Assembly (NCBI GenBank): GCA_028686985.1
Contig: JAQUBA010000009.1
Span: 1-44,510, forward strand
Reading direction: 5' to 3'
From: Candidatus Iainarchaeum sp.
Lineage (GTDB): Archaea > Micrarchaeota > Micrarchaeia > Anstonellales > Bilamarchaeaceae
Length of the DNA: 44,510 bases
Shown: positions 15,784 through 24,205 of the stretch, piece after piece
How positions within the stretch are numbered: the first letter of the stretch is position 1
How the letters are laid out: each line of letters begins with the position of its first letter
The notes under the pieces: generated by a model
What the model was told of the DNA's origin: nothing
Databases searched by the model: none
What the model saw: only the letters and a program-made list of their open reading frames with translations
Translations under genes and position numbers: made by a program

Positions 15784-17169
15784 ATGTCCTCAAGTCCAGA
15801 TAGATCCAAGCAAATTCCACTATTCGAAGGCGGCGCCCCGGATGGCAATTCTCTGAGGAAGACCCCGCTGCCGCTCACTTCGAGGTATGGCCCGGCGAAG
15901 CGCGTCCCGGAGGAATTCTTCTTCCCGAAAGGCACCGTAACGCTCGACAGGATAGTCGCCACGATGCGGGAATGGGGCCACACGGAAGTGGACAGCTTCG
16001 TTAAGGCATATAATTTCCAGCGCGAGCTTTGCGCCGTGGAAGAGAAAAAAGCAGGCCGCCCGCTGCTAAGGGACGACGGCACGCCCTATGAACAGCACCT
16101 GGCCAGGGCTGCCTTCAGGGTCGCGGTGGTCGGCGGCAGCCCTGATGCGGTAACGCCCGCCTACCTGCACGATTGCATAGAAGACTGCTCAGCCCCGCTA
16201 GGGCGGCTCAGCACATTTGGCGCTGGTGTGCCGAGTAGGGTATCACTCCTCACAAAAGGGAAATGGAACCCGGCAGTATCTCCGGACTGGGTGTACCCGG
16301 AAAACCCCGACTACTATTTCATGGAGGACCTGTACGACCTCTCCATGTACGACCTGCGCGCGAGGAGCACCTACGACCGGCTCACCGATTCCGCGGACAT
16401 GCCCTGCATCATGATAAAGGGCATAGACAACATAGACAACCTGATTTTCCGCGACCCGATGAAGCAGCAGAGGAACATGCGCACCATGGTGCACAACACG
16501 CTCGCGATACTCATGCGCATGCTTGCGTGGGAGGACGTGAAAAGGCTCATAGAATTCATACACGACAAGACCGGGTTCGAGGTTCCGGAGGCGTTGCTCG
16601 CCCCTCCCGCGAACAGGTGGGTGGAGACGAACGAGCCGCGGGACATACTGCTCAGGAAGGGGCTGAGGGGCATGCTCACGGGCCTGCGCGCGCCGCGCTT
16701 AGGGCAGATAAACGTCTACGGGGCCAGCGCCAGGTACGTCCTCCCCATCGGGTGGTGCGAGATTGGGCTCCCGAACGACGGCCATGAATATACCTCCATT
16801 CTGCGGGACATGTTTCCAAACTATATGATTGTCCCGGTGGAAAGCAAGCTCCCGCCGGGCCTTCCTGCGAGCGAGCAGATGTTCCGCGTCTATGGGATGA
16901 GGGACGAAGCCATCGCCTCCCAGTATAGATTCGTTCTTGACGAGAAGAGCATGAGGTTTGGCATGGAGGTCGGCGGCACGAAGCTCAGCATCCGCCTGCA
17001 CGCCCTTGACACGCTCACCATGGACGACCGCCGCCTGGATACTGCCAGCCGCGAAATAGCCGCAAAATGCTACGACCTTGTTTACCGGCTGAGGGCGTTC
17101 CACAAGGAGCACATCCTGCCGCTCATAGAAAAGCCGGGGGAGACTCCGGAGCATCCGGGCCAAAGGTGA
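15784..17169 (+). CDS. HD-domain protein related to RelA/SpoT-type hydrolases
   Basis: A 461-residue soluble protein whose N-terminal region carries a metal-dependent HD phosphohydrolase core like that of (p)ppGpp hydrolases: YEQHLARAAFR with His105, YLHDCIEDC with His129-Asp130 and Glu133-Asp134, and MIKGIDNIDN with Lys212 and Asp215. The order and spacing match the SpoT/Mesh1 pattern. No RelA synthetase domain is recognisable in the C-terminal half, which I cannot assign. The substrate is unknown. The ATG at 15784 lies about 31 nt after a TATA-like ATTTAAATAC (15748-15757), favouring it over an upstream TTG. The next gene starts four bases past the stop. Confidence 0.72.
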   Translation: MSSSPDRSKQIPLFEGGAPDGNSLRKTPLPLTSRYGPAKRVPEEFFFPKGTVTLDRIVATMREWGHTEVDSFVKAYNFQRELCAVEEKKAGRPLLRDDGTPYEQHLARAAFRVAVVGGSPDAVTPAYLHDCIEDCSAPLGRLSTFGAGVPSRVSLLTKGKWNPAVSPDWVYPENPDYYFMEDLYDLSMYDLRARSTYDRLTDSADMPCIMIKGIDNIDNLIFRDPMKQQRNMRTMVHNTLAILMRMLAWEDVKRLIEFIHDKTGFEVPEALLAPPANRWVETNEPRDILLRKGLRGMLTGLRAPRLGQINVYGASARYVLPIGWCEIGLPNDGHEYTSILRDMFPNYMIVPVESKLPPGLPASEQMFRVYGMRDEAIASQYRFVLDEKSMRFGMEVGGTKLSIRLHALDTLTMDDRRLDTASREIAAKCYDLVYRLRAFHKEHILPLIEKPGETPEHPGQR

Positions 17170-17173
17170 TTTT

Positions 17174-17767
17174 GTGGAGCTTTTCGGCCTTTCCCTATCC
17201 GTTTCCCCGGACGTTTACGAGCCGGCGGAGGATTCCGGGCTCCTTGCCTTCCATTCCCGCAACCTTAAGGGAAGAATCCTTGAAATAGGCACCGGCTCAG
17301 GCCTCGCCTCCATCCTCAACGCGAAAACCAACCCCTCGAACGAAGTGCTCGCCACGGACATAAACCCCGCGGCAATGGAATGCGCAAGGAAGAATGCAGA
17401 GGCAAATAGCGTCAAAAACATCCATTTCCTCCAATCAAACCTTTTTGAAAAGGTGGAGGGGAAATTCGACCATATCCTGTTCAACCCGCCCTACCTCCCC
17501 ACCTCAAAAGATGAGAGAATCCCCGGCAATTTAAATTATGCATTTGACGGCGGGGAGGACGGAAGGAAAACCCTGGATAAATTCCTTGATGAATTTGACA
17601 AATTCCTCGCGCCCAGGGGAACCCTCCTGCTCGTCCAGAGCTCCCTAAACTCTTCGGAAAAGACATTCGCATCCCTGCAGTCCAAGGGCTTCGCAACAAG
17701 AATCCTTGAGGAGCAGCCCTTCTTCTTTGAAATAATCCATCTATTGGAAGCTCAGAGGATTATGTAG
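17174..17767 (+). CDS. HemK2/Mtq2-like protein N5-glutamine methyltransferase
   Basis: Class I SAM-dependent methyltransferase of 197 residues, of the archaeal/eukaryotic type that methylates the GGQ glutamine of release factor aRF1, usually with Trm112 as partner. Motifs seen are VYEPAEDSGLLA, motif I LEIGTGSGLAS, the ATDINPAAMECA acidic loop, and the catalytic NPPY at 104-107 (FNPPYLPTS). The start is GTG at 17174, five bases after AAAGGTG. It appears to be in an operon with the HD-domain gene. The end overlaps the convergent HEAT/OB gene by 16 bases. Other HemK-fold targets cannot be excluded. Confidence 0.88.
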   Translation: MELFGLSLSVSPDVYEPAEDSGLLAFHSRNLKGRILEIGTGSGLASILNAKTNPSNEVLATDINPAAMECARKNAEANSVKNIHFLQSNLFEKVEGKFDHILFNPPYLPTSKDERIPGNLNYAFDGGEDGRKTLDKFLDEFDKFLAPRGTLLLVQSSLNSSEKTFASLQSKGFATRILEEQPFFFEIIHLLEAQRIM

Positions 17768-18966
17768 GCGATCCCCTTCTTCCCAAGGGTGAGCGCAGTT
17801 TCGTTCGTGAAAGAGAACGTCTTCGCCAGCGCCTTCTCCACCTTTATCCTCATCCCCTCCCTCACGAGCGCGCCGCGGTTGTCAAACAGGTAAATCACGC
17901 CCTCGCTCCCCTCGTCGTCCGCAACCACTATCTTGGTGAAGGTGTCCCTGAGCTTCTTGGTCCTCTGGTATTCCCTCTGCTCCACGCCCTTCACGGTCAG
18001 CGGCGCCGTGTTCACGTTCCTCATGCCGCTTTTCAATTCCGTCAAATGAGTGATATTCATCTGCTTGTGCCTGTCCTTCGCGACCCTGAACGCGAGCTTT
18101 ATCTCCGCCTCAGCGTCCCTGAGCATGTTCTGCATCGCCTTCTTCATCACGTCCTCGTCGCCTTCCGAGGCCATCATAGTATCGTAAGCGAGCCTGAACA
18201 TCGTGCCCCCCCCTGCATCCTTCAGCTCCGGGAGCTCCTCCACCCTCACATCCTCAACGTCCGTTTCCATCTCGGCGAGCTCCCTGCCCGCCCTGCCCAT
18301 GTCCGGCTCCTTGGTGCCGACGCTCTCAAGCCCTATGTCGGCTTCCGGCCCCGGGCATCCGGTTTCCTCCCCGCCCCCATCCTTTCCGTTGTTCTCCCCC
18401 TTCTCAGGAATCCCCGGCTTCTGCCCCTTCGCCTCCCCCGCGTCGCTTATCACATGGGTGTCGGCCCCTGAAATGACGTCCAGATAATCCGTCAGCATCT
18501 CCTGCACGGCCTTCCCCTTCTGCTCGTTAACCTGGCCGTTCTTGCCGAGCGCCTTCATATATATCTTCTCAAGCGTCGGGAGCATCCTGCTCCTCATCGC
18601 CGCCGCCTTCTCCTTGCCCAGCTTCTTCTCCATGAGCTGCTGCAGCGGCTTCATCATCTTCTCCCGCGCGGTCTCCGCTTTCCTCTCCTCCTCCACGCTC
18701 TTCTTCTCCCCCGGCTTCTCGTCCGCCCCCTGCTTGAACACTTCCGCAAAGGACATCAGCTCCGGCTGCGCCACCTTCCTGCTGTCCAGCAGCGTCCTCG
18801 CGAGCGCGCTCACGCTCGCATCCTTGTCATATGTAAGCTCAAGGAGCGCGAAGTTCGCCGCAGGGTCCTCGTACCTTGCTAGTTCAGCGGCGGCCTGCTT
18901 CCTGATCTGCGGGTTAGAGTCAAAAGTGAGCGAGACAAGCTCATTGAGAGTCGGTTTGCGCGTCAT
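17752..18966 (-). CDS. HEAT-like repeat protein with C-terminal OB-like domain
   Basis: Unrecognised as a named family. From the ATG at 18966 the 404-residue protein has HEAT-like helices at the N-terminus (SNPQIRKQAAAELARYEDPAANFALLEL), a charged helical region, a Gly/Glu-rich linker (about 150-200), and a C-terminal strand-rich part resembling an OB fold (KIVVADDEGSEGVIYLFDNRG... ALTLGKKG). Such a C-terminus is common in single-strand DNA or RNA binding proteins. The coding start overlaps the end of trmJ by 26 nt; the open frame extends further upstream but there it only antisense-reads trmJ. RNA metabolism is a plausible context. Confidence 0.7.
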   Translation of the reverse strand: MTRKPTLNELVSLTFDSNPQIRKQAAAELARYEDPAANFALLELTYDKDASVSALARTLLDSRKVAQPELMSFAEVFKQGADEKPGEKKSVEEERKAETAREKMMKPLQQLMEKKLGKEKAAAMRSRMLPTLEKIYMKALGKNGQVNEQKGKAVQEMLTDYLDVISGADTHVISDAGEAKGQKPGIPEKGENNGKDGGGEETGCPGPEADIGLESVGTKEPDMGRAGRELAEMETDVEDVRVEELPELKDAGGGTMFRLAYDTMMASEGDEDVMKKAMQNMLRDAEAEIKLAFRVAKDRHKQMNITHLTELKSGMRNVNTAPLTVKGVEQREYQRTKKLRDTFTKIVVADDEGSEGVIYLFDNRGALVREGMRIKVEKALAKTFSFTNETALTLGKKGIAYIIL

Positions 18967-19699
18967 CCTTACCACCCAGTTCCTCCAGGGCCAAACGGAA
19001 CACGTTGAGGAGCGCATGCCCCTCATCTTTCGTTGGATTTGCCCTCGCGAGCACCCTCGCGAATGCAACCTTGCACCTTTTTGGATTACGAATCCTATAT
19101 CTCGCCGCCATCTTATTAAACATATGCGTGAGCGCGCGCCTCTCCGGCGGAGAAAGCCGTTCCTCCCTCACCCCGTTGCCCTTCCCCCGCGCGGCTCTCA
19201 CCGAATACAAAACAACCGCCACAGCATGGCCCAGGTTCAGCACCGGATAGCCGGAATCCGCCTCCACGTGCACCAGCAGGTCGCACGCGCTTATCTCCTT
19301 TTCATTCAGCCCTATGCCCTCCCTCCCGAAGACCAGCGCGACCTTCTCCCCGGCGTGCCCGCCCAGCCCGGCGCAGAACTTCTTCAAAGGAACCGCGGAC
19401 CGTATCGTCCCCTTGTTCCTCTTCAGGATGCCCGTCGTCCCCACGACGAAGCCGCAGCCCCGCACCGCCTCCCGCAGCGTCCTGTGCTTTCCCGCCTTTT
19501 TGAGCAGCCCCACCGCATGCTTCGAGTATTTCACCGCGTCGGGCATTATCCCGCCCCTGGGGCTCACCAGCCTCAAATCCGAAAACCCGAAATTCCTCAT
19601 TGCGCGCGCTGCCATGCCCACGTTCATGCCGTATTCCGGCCCGGCCAGCACCACGCAGAACTCCGGCGTGCCCCTCTTCTTTGCCCCCATCCGCCGCAT
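18941..19699 (-). CDS. trmJ: TrmJ/SpoU-family RNA 2'-O-methyltransferase
   Basis: SPOUT methyltransferase, likely modifying position 32 of tRNA with SAM; the target is inferred from the family. The 252 residues include the N-terminal motif GMNVGMAARAMRNFGFSDLRLVSPRG, the knot region VVGTTG, VALVFGREGIGLNEKEI, and the C-terminal YPVLNLGHAVAVVLY, the three SPOUT motifs. A C-terminal helical extension follows, as in TrmJ. The start is ATG 19699 or ATG 19690; GGAGAAGGAT lies just before the first and a TATA-like AAATATTTAA about 20 nt further. Divergent from the coiled-coil gene. Confidence 0.9.
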   Translation of the reverse strand: MRRMGAKKRGTPEFCVVLAGPEYGMNVGMAARAMRNFGFSDLRLVSPRGGIMPDAVKYSKHAVGLLKKAGKHRTLREAVRGCGFVVGTTGILKRNKGTIRSAVPLKKFCAGLGGHAGEKVALVFGREGIGLNEKEISACDLLVHVEADSGYPVLNLGHAVAVVLYSVRAARGKGNGVREERLSPPERRALTHMFNKMAARYRIRNPKRCKVAFARVLARANPTKDEGHALLNVFRLALEELGGKDDAQTDSQ

Positions 19700-19752
19700 T
19701 TTATAAATCCTTCTCCTTAAATATTTTCCACTTATTCGGTCTCAGTGGTACG

Positions 19753-20283
19753 ATGGAACTTGATGAACTGGAAGCACAGATAAAAACGCTTGAGGACAAG
19801 AAATCCGGCCTCATAGAGGAGATTAAGAAGAACTACGGCCGGATACGCTACAAGAAGTACGAGGAGAAAGCCCTCGACCCATTCCTTAAGGAGACCGAGC
19901 ACGTGATGGTGGGGCCGGTCAGGAAAAAGCTCCGCCAGCTCGAGTTCCGCATATCCACGCAGGCTTACACCCCGCAGATAGAGCGCCAGATGATAAAGGA
20001 GGTGCGCAAGGCGGAGGAGGAGCTCAAGGGGCTGAGGCAGGTAGAGCGCGCACGCAGGAAGAAGAAGCTCGTGCAGCAGGACATTATTGATGCGGAGAAC
20101 CGCATAAAGGAGATAGAGGAAGAGCTCAAGAAAATCCGCGAGACGCTCAAGGAATTATATGGAAAGGCGCGCACCGCCAAGTCCGCGAGCAAGCAGGGCG
20201 TCACCTTCGGCGAGAAGCACGACCACCTCGTCTCCATGGGCGACATCGTGATTATAGAGGAGGAAGGGAAGGACAAGAAATAG
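19753..20283 (+). CDS. archaeal coiled-coil protein
   Basis: A 176-residue protein that is almost entirely heptad-patterned helix (KTLEDKKSGLIEEIKKNYG, then residues 75-140 rich in Lys, Glu and Leu), ending in a short strand (HDHLVSMGDIVIIEEEG). It resembles the conserved archaeal coiled-coil proteins of the COG1340 type, whose role is unknown. The ATG at 19753 follows a TATA-like TTAAATATTTT (19717-19727); the longer open frame upstream is antisense to trmJ. No partner gene is evident. Confidence 0.82.
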   Translation: MELDELEAQIKTLEDKKSGLIEEIKKNYGRIRYKKYEEKALDPFLKETEHVMVGPVRKKLRQLEFRISTQAYTPQIERQMIKEVRKAEEELKGLRQVERARRKKKLVQQDIIDAENRIKEIEEELKKIRETLKELYGKARTAKSASKQGVTFGEKHDHLVSMGDIVIIEEEGKDKK

Positions 20284-20670
20284 TCATCTGATTAGTTTTC
20301 TTGCTTCCCCTATTATTTTCCCGTGGTCGAATCCAAGCTCAGGCAGCTCGTCCAGCGGAAACCATTTCGCCTCCTTCGCATCGTCCCCGCCCTTCAGTTC
20401 CCCGCCAACGGCTTCGCACAGGTAAGCGGCAGCCACCGTCCCCCTCGGGTCCCTCTCAGGGCTTGAGAAAACCCCCACAAGTTTTTTTACGCGCACGCTC
20501 AGCCCCGTTTCCTCGAGCGCCTCCCGTGCGCAGCACTGCTCAGCCGTCTCGTTCTCTTCCGCGAAGCCTCCCGGAAGCGCCCATTTCCCCTTGAACGGCT
20601 CGTTCTTCCTCCTGACCAGCACTATTCTCTCGTTCCTTACAATCACCGCATCCGTTACGAAGGGCCTCAT
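20284..20670 (-). CDS. Nudix hydrolase
   Basis: A 128-residue Nudix-fold pyrophosphohydrolase. The Nudix box begins with Gly in GGFAEENETAEQCC and continues AREALEETGL, giving the GX5EX7REUXEEXGU pattern intact, including the metal-binding glutamates. An RRKNEPFKGKWALPGG segment precedes it, typical of ADP-ribose or 8-oxo-dGTP type enzymes; the substrate cannot be told from sequence. The C-terminus has the usual AKWFPLDELPEL. It converges on the coiled-coil gene with no gap. Confidence 0.92.
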   Translation of the reverse strand: MRPFVTDAVIVRNERIVLVRRKNEPFKGKWALPGGFAEENETAEQCCAREALEETGLSVRVKKLVGVFSSPERDPRGTVAAAYLCEAVGGELKGGDDAKEAKWFPLDELPELGFDHGKIIGEARKLIR

Positions 20671-20749
20671 GAGAATGTGTTAGAAAGAGTATGCTAATAA
20701 ATCTAATCGCGCTGAATACTATACTATTAGTGCACGTTGAGCTGATGCA

Positions 20750-21310
20750 ATGAGGCCAATTCCAAAACCCGAGCCCGCGGAATGCCCCCAAAACCCTTCA
20801 AGGAGGCGCTTCCTACGCACCGCTTTTCTAGCAGGTGTGGCATTCGCAGCCGGCTGCAAGCCCAAGGTTTCGGATTCGCAAACTTCCGCACGCATATTCC
20901 GGAACAGGCCCTTTCCGCTCGGCAACACGTCCGTTTCCTTCAAAGGGTGCAGCAATACGGAGCAGACCGCCACATTTGAAGTTTCAAGGCCGGCAGGCCT
21001 TCCCGATTCCATAACCCTCAGCATTCCCGGCTCCTTTTCCATCCCCGGCCCCGGCTCAAAGCACGAAATCTATGTTGAAGGCATCTCCTGCAACACCGAC
21101 CCCCCGTCCGCGGAAGTTTCCATCTCCACGGAATCCGCGCCACTTGAAAATGCCCAGAATACCCCGCGCCTGTTCGCAGACCTCCCCGCCATAGTGGCGG
21201 CAATCGCTTTCTTCGGCGCGGTGGCCTTCTGGATTACGCACCGCCGCAAGCCGGAAGAAAAGGGGGGTGCCCTCCTTGGCCCCAGGAACGGCAAAACCAC
21301 AACCATTTAA
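20750..21310 (+). CDS. predicted Tat-exported lipoprotein with C-terminal membrane anchor
   Basis: Unknown function. The N-terminus has a twin-arginine motif (SRRRFL, residues 17-22), a hydrophobic stretch, and a lipobox-like FAAGC with Cys36, indicating folded export through Tat and lipid attachment. Residues 40-135 look like a beta-sandwich surface domain with further Cys residues (KGCSN, ISCNT). A transmembrane helix follows (about 145-162) and then a basic tail, so it may be held at both ends or cleaved only at the N-terminus. The ATG at 20750 lies about 28 nt after CTATACTATTA, suggesting a leaderless message. Confidence 0.72.
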   Translation: MRPIPKPEPAECPQNPSRRRFLRTAFLAGVAFAAGCKPKVSDSQTSARIFRNRPFPLGNTSVSFKGCSNTEQTATFEVSRPAGLPDSITLSIPGSFSIPGPGSKHEIYVEGISCNTDPPSAEVSISTESAPLENAQNTPRLFADLPAIVAAIAFFGAVAFWITHRRKPEEKGGALLGPRNGKTTTI

Positions 21311-21333
21311 TTACTCGCTGAGGAATTTAACCC

Positions 21334-22653
21334 ATGGATTTGGGCAAGAGCCTCCGCGCTCTAATCAACAAGATTACCAACGCCCCAGTCGTAGACGAGG
21401 CGACGCTCAAGTCCTTCATCAAGGAACTCCAGCGCATCCTTATCGCGTCGGACGTGAATGTAAAACTGGTTTTCGAGCTCTCAAAAAAGATAGAGAAGCG
21501 CGCGTCCGCTGGCGAAGTCCCCAAGGGCTTGACCATGCGCGAGCACCTCCTCAAGGTGGTGTATGACGAGCTGGTCTCGTTCATGGGCACCTCCTACGAG
21601 CCCCGTTTGGACAGGCACAAGGTCCTCCTCTGCGGCCTGTTCGGCTCCGGAAAAACAACGAGCGCGGCAAAGGTCGCCTACTTCTACAAGAAGAAGGGCA
21701 TGAAGGTCGGCATGGTCGGCGCGGACGTGGAGCGCCCCGCGGCCCAGGAGCAATTGCAGCAGCTTGCGGAGCAGATTGGCGTCAATTACTATACTGTAAA
21801 GGGCGAGAAGGAAGCGTACAAGGTAGTGGAGGACGCCCTCCGCAGGAGCAAGGATGACATACTCATAGTGGATTCTGCGGGCAGGAGCGCATTTGATTCC
21901 CGCCTCGCGGACGAATTGAGCAAAATAATCCGCGTCCTCAGGCCGGACGAATCCTATTTAGTAGTAAGCGGGGACATCGGCCAAATAGCCGGAAAGCAGG
22001 CAGAAGAGTTCAACAAGCTCACCCCGATAACCGGCGTATTGGTAACAAAGATGGACGGAAGCGGAAAAGGGGGCGGAGCCCTCTCCGCTGTCGCAGCCAC
22101 GGGCTCCAAAATCGCCTTCATCGGCGTGGGCGAAAAGATGGAGGACCTCCAGGCCTATGATTCCGAAAGGTTCGTGGGCCGCCTCCTGGGGATTCCGGAT
22201 ATCCAGGGCCTTATGGAAAAGGTGAAGGAGATTTCCGAGTCCGGGGAGATGCAGGCGCCAGAGGAAGTGACCGAACTCACGGTTGATGTCTTCTACCAAC
22301 AGCTCAAGGCCGCGAAGAAGCTCGGCCCATTGGATTCCGTCTTCTCCATGATGGGAATGTCCGACATGCCCCGCGAGGTGATGGATCAGGGCCAGGACAA
22401 GCTGAAGAAATACGAATCCATAATATCATCCATGACAAAGGCGGAAAGAAAAGACGCTTCCCTGGTGCGCAAGAGCCGCGCCCGCATGGAGCGCATCGCG
22501 AAGGGCGCGGGCTGCGAACTGGAGGACGTGCGCCGCTTCCTCTCCGAATTCTCCAAGATGGAGCAGATGTTCACGCGCTTCCGCAAGGACCGCGGGCTGC
22601 GCAAAAAGCTGGAAAAGATGATGAAAGGCAAGGGGCTTCCGCTAGGCATGTAG
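21334..22653 (+). CDS. srp54: signal recognition particle protein SRP54
   Basis: GTPase of the signal recognition particle that binds signal sequences and 7S RNA and targets ribosomes to the membrane. The 439 residues have the N domain (1-90), G domain with G1 GLFGSGKTT (about 101-109), ADVERPAAQEQL, DSAGRSA, TKMDGSGKGGG, and the Met-rich M domain (from about 300, with VFSMMGMSDMP, the SMTKAERKD motif and the RFRKDRGLRKK region). Residue 3 of G1 is Phe where Gln is usual. A TTTAAT box lies about 24 nt before the start. The SRP RNA gene is not in the window. Confidence 0.96.
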   Translation: MDLGKSLRALINKITNAPVVDEATLKSFIKELQRILIASDVNVKLVFELSKKIEKRASAGEVPKGLTMREHLLKVVYDELVSFMGTSYEPRLDRHKVLLCGLFGSGKTTSAAKVAYFYKKKGMKVGMVGADVERPAAQEQLQQLAEQIGVNYYTVKGEKEAYKVVEDALRRSKDDILIVDSAGRSAFDSRLADELSKIIRVLRPDESYLVVSGDIGQIAGKQAEEFNKLTPITGVLVTKMDGSGKGGGALSAVAATGSKIAFIGVGEKMEDLQAYDSERFVGRLLGIPDIQGLMEKVKEISESGEMQAPEEVTELTVDVFYQQLKAAKKLGPLDSVFSMMGMSDMPREVMDQGQDKLKKYESIISSMTKAERKDASLVRKSRARMERIAKGAGCELEDVRRFLSEFSKMEQMFTRFRKDRGLRKKLEKMMKGKGLPLGM

Positions 22654-22706
22654 TTTTTAAGCTTTTCACCACACAATCTAACCACTAATCTCTCTGAGGT
22701 TTTACC

Positions 22707-23312
22707 ATGTATTACAGGACGTCCGTAGAAGAGAAGGTAAGGCTTCCGCCCAAATTCCTGGTGATGAAGCTCACAGATGCGGTCACCAAGATGCTCCGCG
22801 AGAAGTACGAGAGGAGGATAATCCGCGACATGGGGCTCGTCATAGCCGTGGAGAATGTTGATGTGGGCGGAGACGGCACCGTAATCCCCGGGGACGGGGG
22901 CATCTACTACGATGCGACGTTTGACGCGATAACGTTCATGCCATACGTGAATGAGGTGTTCAGCGGCGAGGTGAAGGAGGTCGTGGAGTTCGGCGCATTC
23001 GCGTCCATCGGCCCGCTTGACGCGCTCATACACATCTCGCAGATAGGCAACGACAAATACTCATACGACAAGAAGAACAAGTATCTCACCACCCGGAGGG
23101 GCTCGTCCCTCAAGAAGGGCGACAAGGTGATAGTGAAGGTCTCCACAGTGAGCATGAGGGCGACGACCTCGGACACGAAGATAGGGCTCACCATGCGCGC
23201 CGATGGCCTCGGCCCGGAGAAGGAGAAGCGCGGCGAGAAGAAGGCCGCAAAGAAACCTGCGAAGGGCAAGGCGAAGGAAGCCAAGGAAGAGAAGAAGGGT
23301 GAGGGCAAATGA
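22707..23312 (+). CDS. rpoE: RNA polymerase subunit Rpo7 (RpoE1)
   Basis: Stalk subunit that pairs with Rpo4. The N-terminal RNP-like tip domain (MYYRTSVEEKVRLPP) is followed by the S1/OB domain (about 82-165) with GEVKEVVEFGAFASIGPLD and HISQI. A Lys/Ala/Glu-rich tail of about 35 residues is added at the C-terminus, longer than in most archaeal Rpo7. The gene is first in a close cluster: its stop overlaps the Spt4 start by four bases, and Spt4 overlaps the phosphoesterase gene. The spacing indicates one transcript carrying transcription and translation genes. Confidence 0.95.
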   Translation: MYYRTSVEEKVRLPPKFLVMKLTDAVTKMLREKYERRIIRDMGLVIAVENVDVGGDGTVIPGDGGIYYDATFDAITFMPYVNEVFSGEVKEVVEFGAFASIGPLDALIHISQIGNDKYSYDKKNKYLTTRRGSSLKKGDKVIVKVSTVSMRATTSDTKIGLTMRADGLGPEKEKRGEKKAAKKPAKGKAKEAKEEKKGEGK

Positions 23313-23491
23313 AGGTTTGCAGGGAGTGCAGGTTCGTCGTTGAAGGCTCGGACAAGTGCCCCAAGTGCGGCTCCATGGAGCTCACCGACCGTTTCTCGGG
23401 AATGTTGATTGTGCTTGACCCGGAGAAGTCGGAGATCGCGAAGGTGGCGCAGGTAAATTCGGTGGGAAGATACGCGCTGAAGGTAAGATGA
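23309..23491 (+). CDS. spt4: transcription elongation factor Spt4
   Basis: A 60-residue zinc protein (older name RpoE2) that binds Spt5 and increases polymerase processivity. Two CxxC pairs (CREC and CPKC) coordinate zinc, followed by the family's short strands (SGMLIVLDPEKSEIAK, GRYALKVR). ATG overlaps the rpoE stop in ATGA, and its own TGA overlaps the next ATG. This rpoE-spt4 order is standard in archaea. Confidence 0.94.
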   Translation: MKVCRECRFVVEGSDKCPKCGSMELTDRFSGMLIVLDPEKSEIAKVAQVNSVGRYALKVR

Positions 23492-24201
23492 AGTTCGTTT
23501 CCGGCGCGGAAGCCGCGGTAGTTGAAGACTCCCTAATCATAGCCGACCTCCACCTTGGGATGGAGCGGGAGCTTTTCCGCAGGGGCATCCGCATCGGCGA
23601 CTTCACGGATTACCTTATTGACAGAACATTGCTTCTTCTCCGCGAGACAAAATGCAGGGATCTCATCGTACTGGGCGACATAAAGGAGAACGTGGTCTCG
23701 CTTGAGGGCGAGGTGCGCCGCTATTTCAATTCCGTCCTTCAGCACGCGTCAGTTACCGTTTGCAAGGGCAACCACGATGGCAACATAGAGAGGATAAGCG
23801 GGATAAAAACAGTTGGCCCGGAAGGCTTCGTGCTGCATGGCGTTGGCATGTTCCATGGCCACGCATGGCCTGCGCCCGAACTGATGCGGTGCAAGACAAT
23901 CCTCATGGGGCACAACCACCCCCAGCTCACTTTTTTTGAGGGCGGGAAGAAAGGGCCGCGCCCGGTCTGGGTTTTCTGCCCACCGCTGAAATCCGCAATC
24001 CGCAAGAAATATCCGTCGTTGCGCAAATATCCGCAACTCGTGCTCATGCCTTCCTTCAACCAGCTTTTGGGCAACGATATCGAGAGATTTGGGGGGCTCG
24101 GGCCGATTTTTCGCAATAAGCTATTTAAAATGAGCAGAGCAATAGTCTATACGCTCCACGGGACAAGGTTGGGAACGGTGGAAGAAGTGACCAAGAGGTA
24201 A
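23488..24201 (+). CDS. ICC-like metallophosphoesterase (COG1407)
   Basis: Calcineurin-like phosphoesterase of 237 residues. The metal-ligand blocks appear in order: IADLHLG (Asp20, His22), VLGDIKEN, CKGNHDGN, FHGHAWP and MGHNHPQ. Position four of GDIKE is Glu where His is common, which may alter metal binding. Substrate unknown; relatives in archaea are often near replication or repair genes, but here the neighbours are transcription and ribosomal genes. The C-terminal ~70 residues close the fold (VVYTLHG-like YTLHGTRLGTVEE). The start overlaps the Spt4 stop by four bases. Confidence 0.87.
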   Translation: MKFVSGAEAAVVEDSLIIADLHLGMERELFRRGIRIGDFTDYLIDRTLLLLRETKCRDLIVLGDIKENVVSLEGEVRRYFNSVLQHASVTVCKGNHDGNIERISGIKTVGPEGFVLHGVGMFHGHAWPAPELMRCKTILMGHNHPQLTFFEGGKKGPRPVWVFCPPLKSAIRKKYPSLRKYPQLVLMPSFNQLLGNDIERFGGLGPIFRNKLFKMSRAIVYTLHGTRLGTVEEVTKR

Positions 24202-24205
24202 TTTG

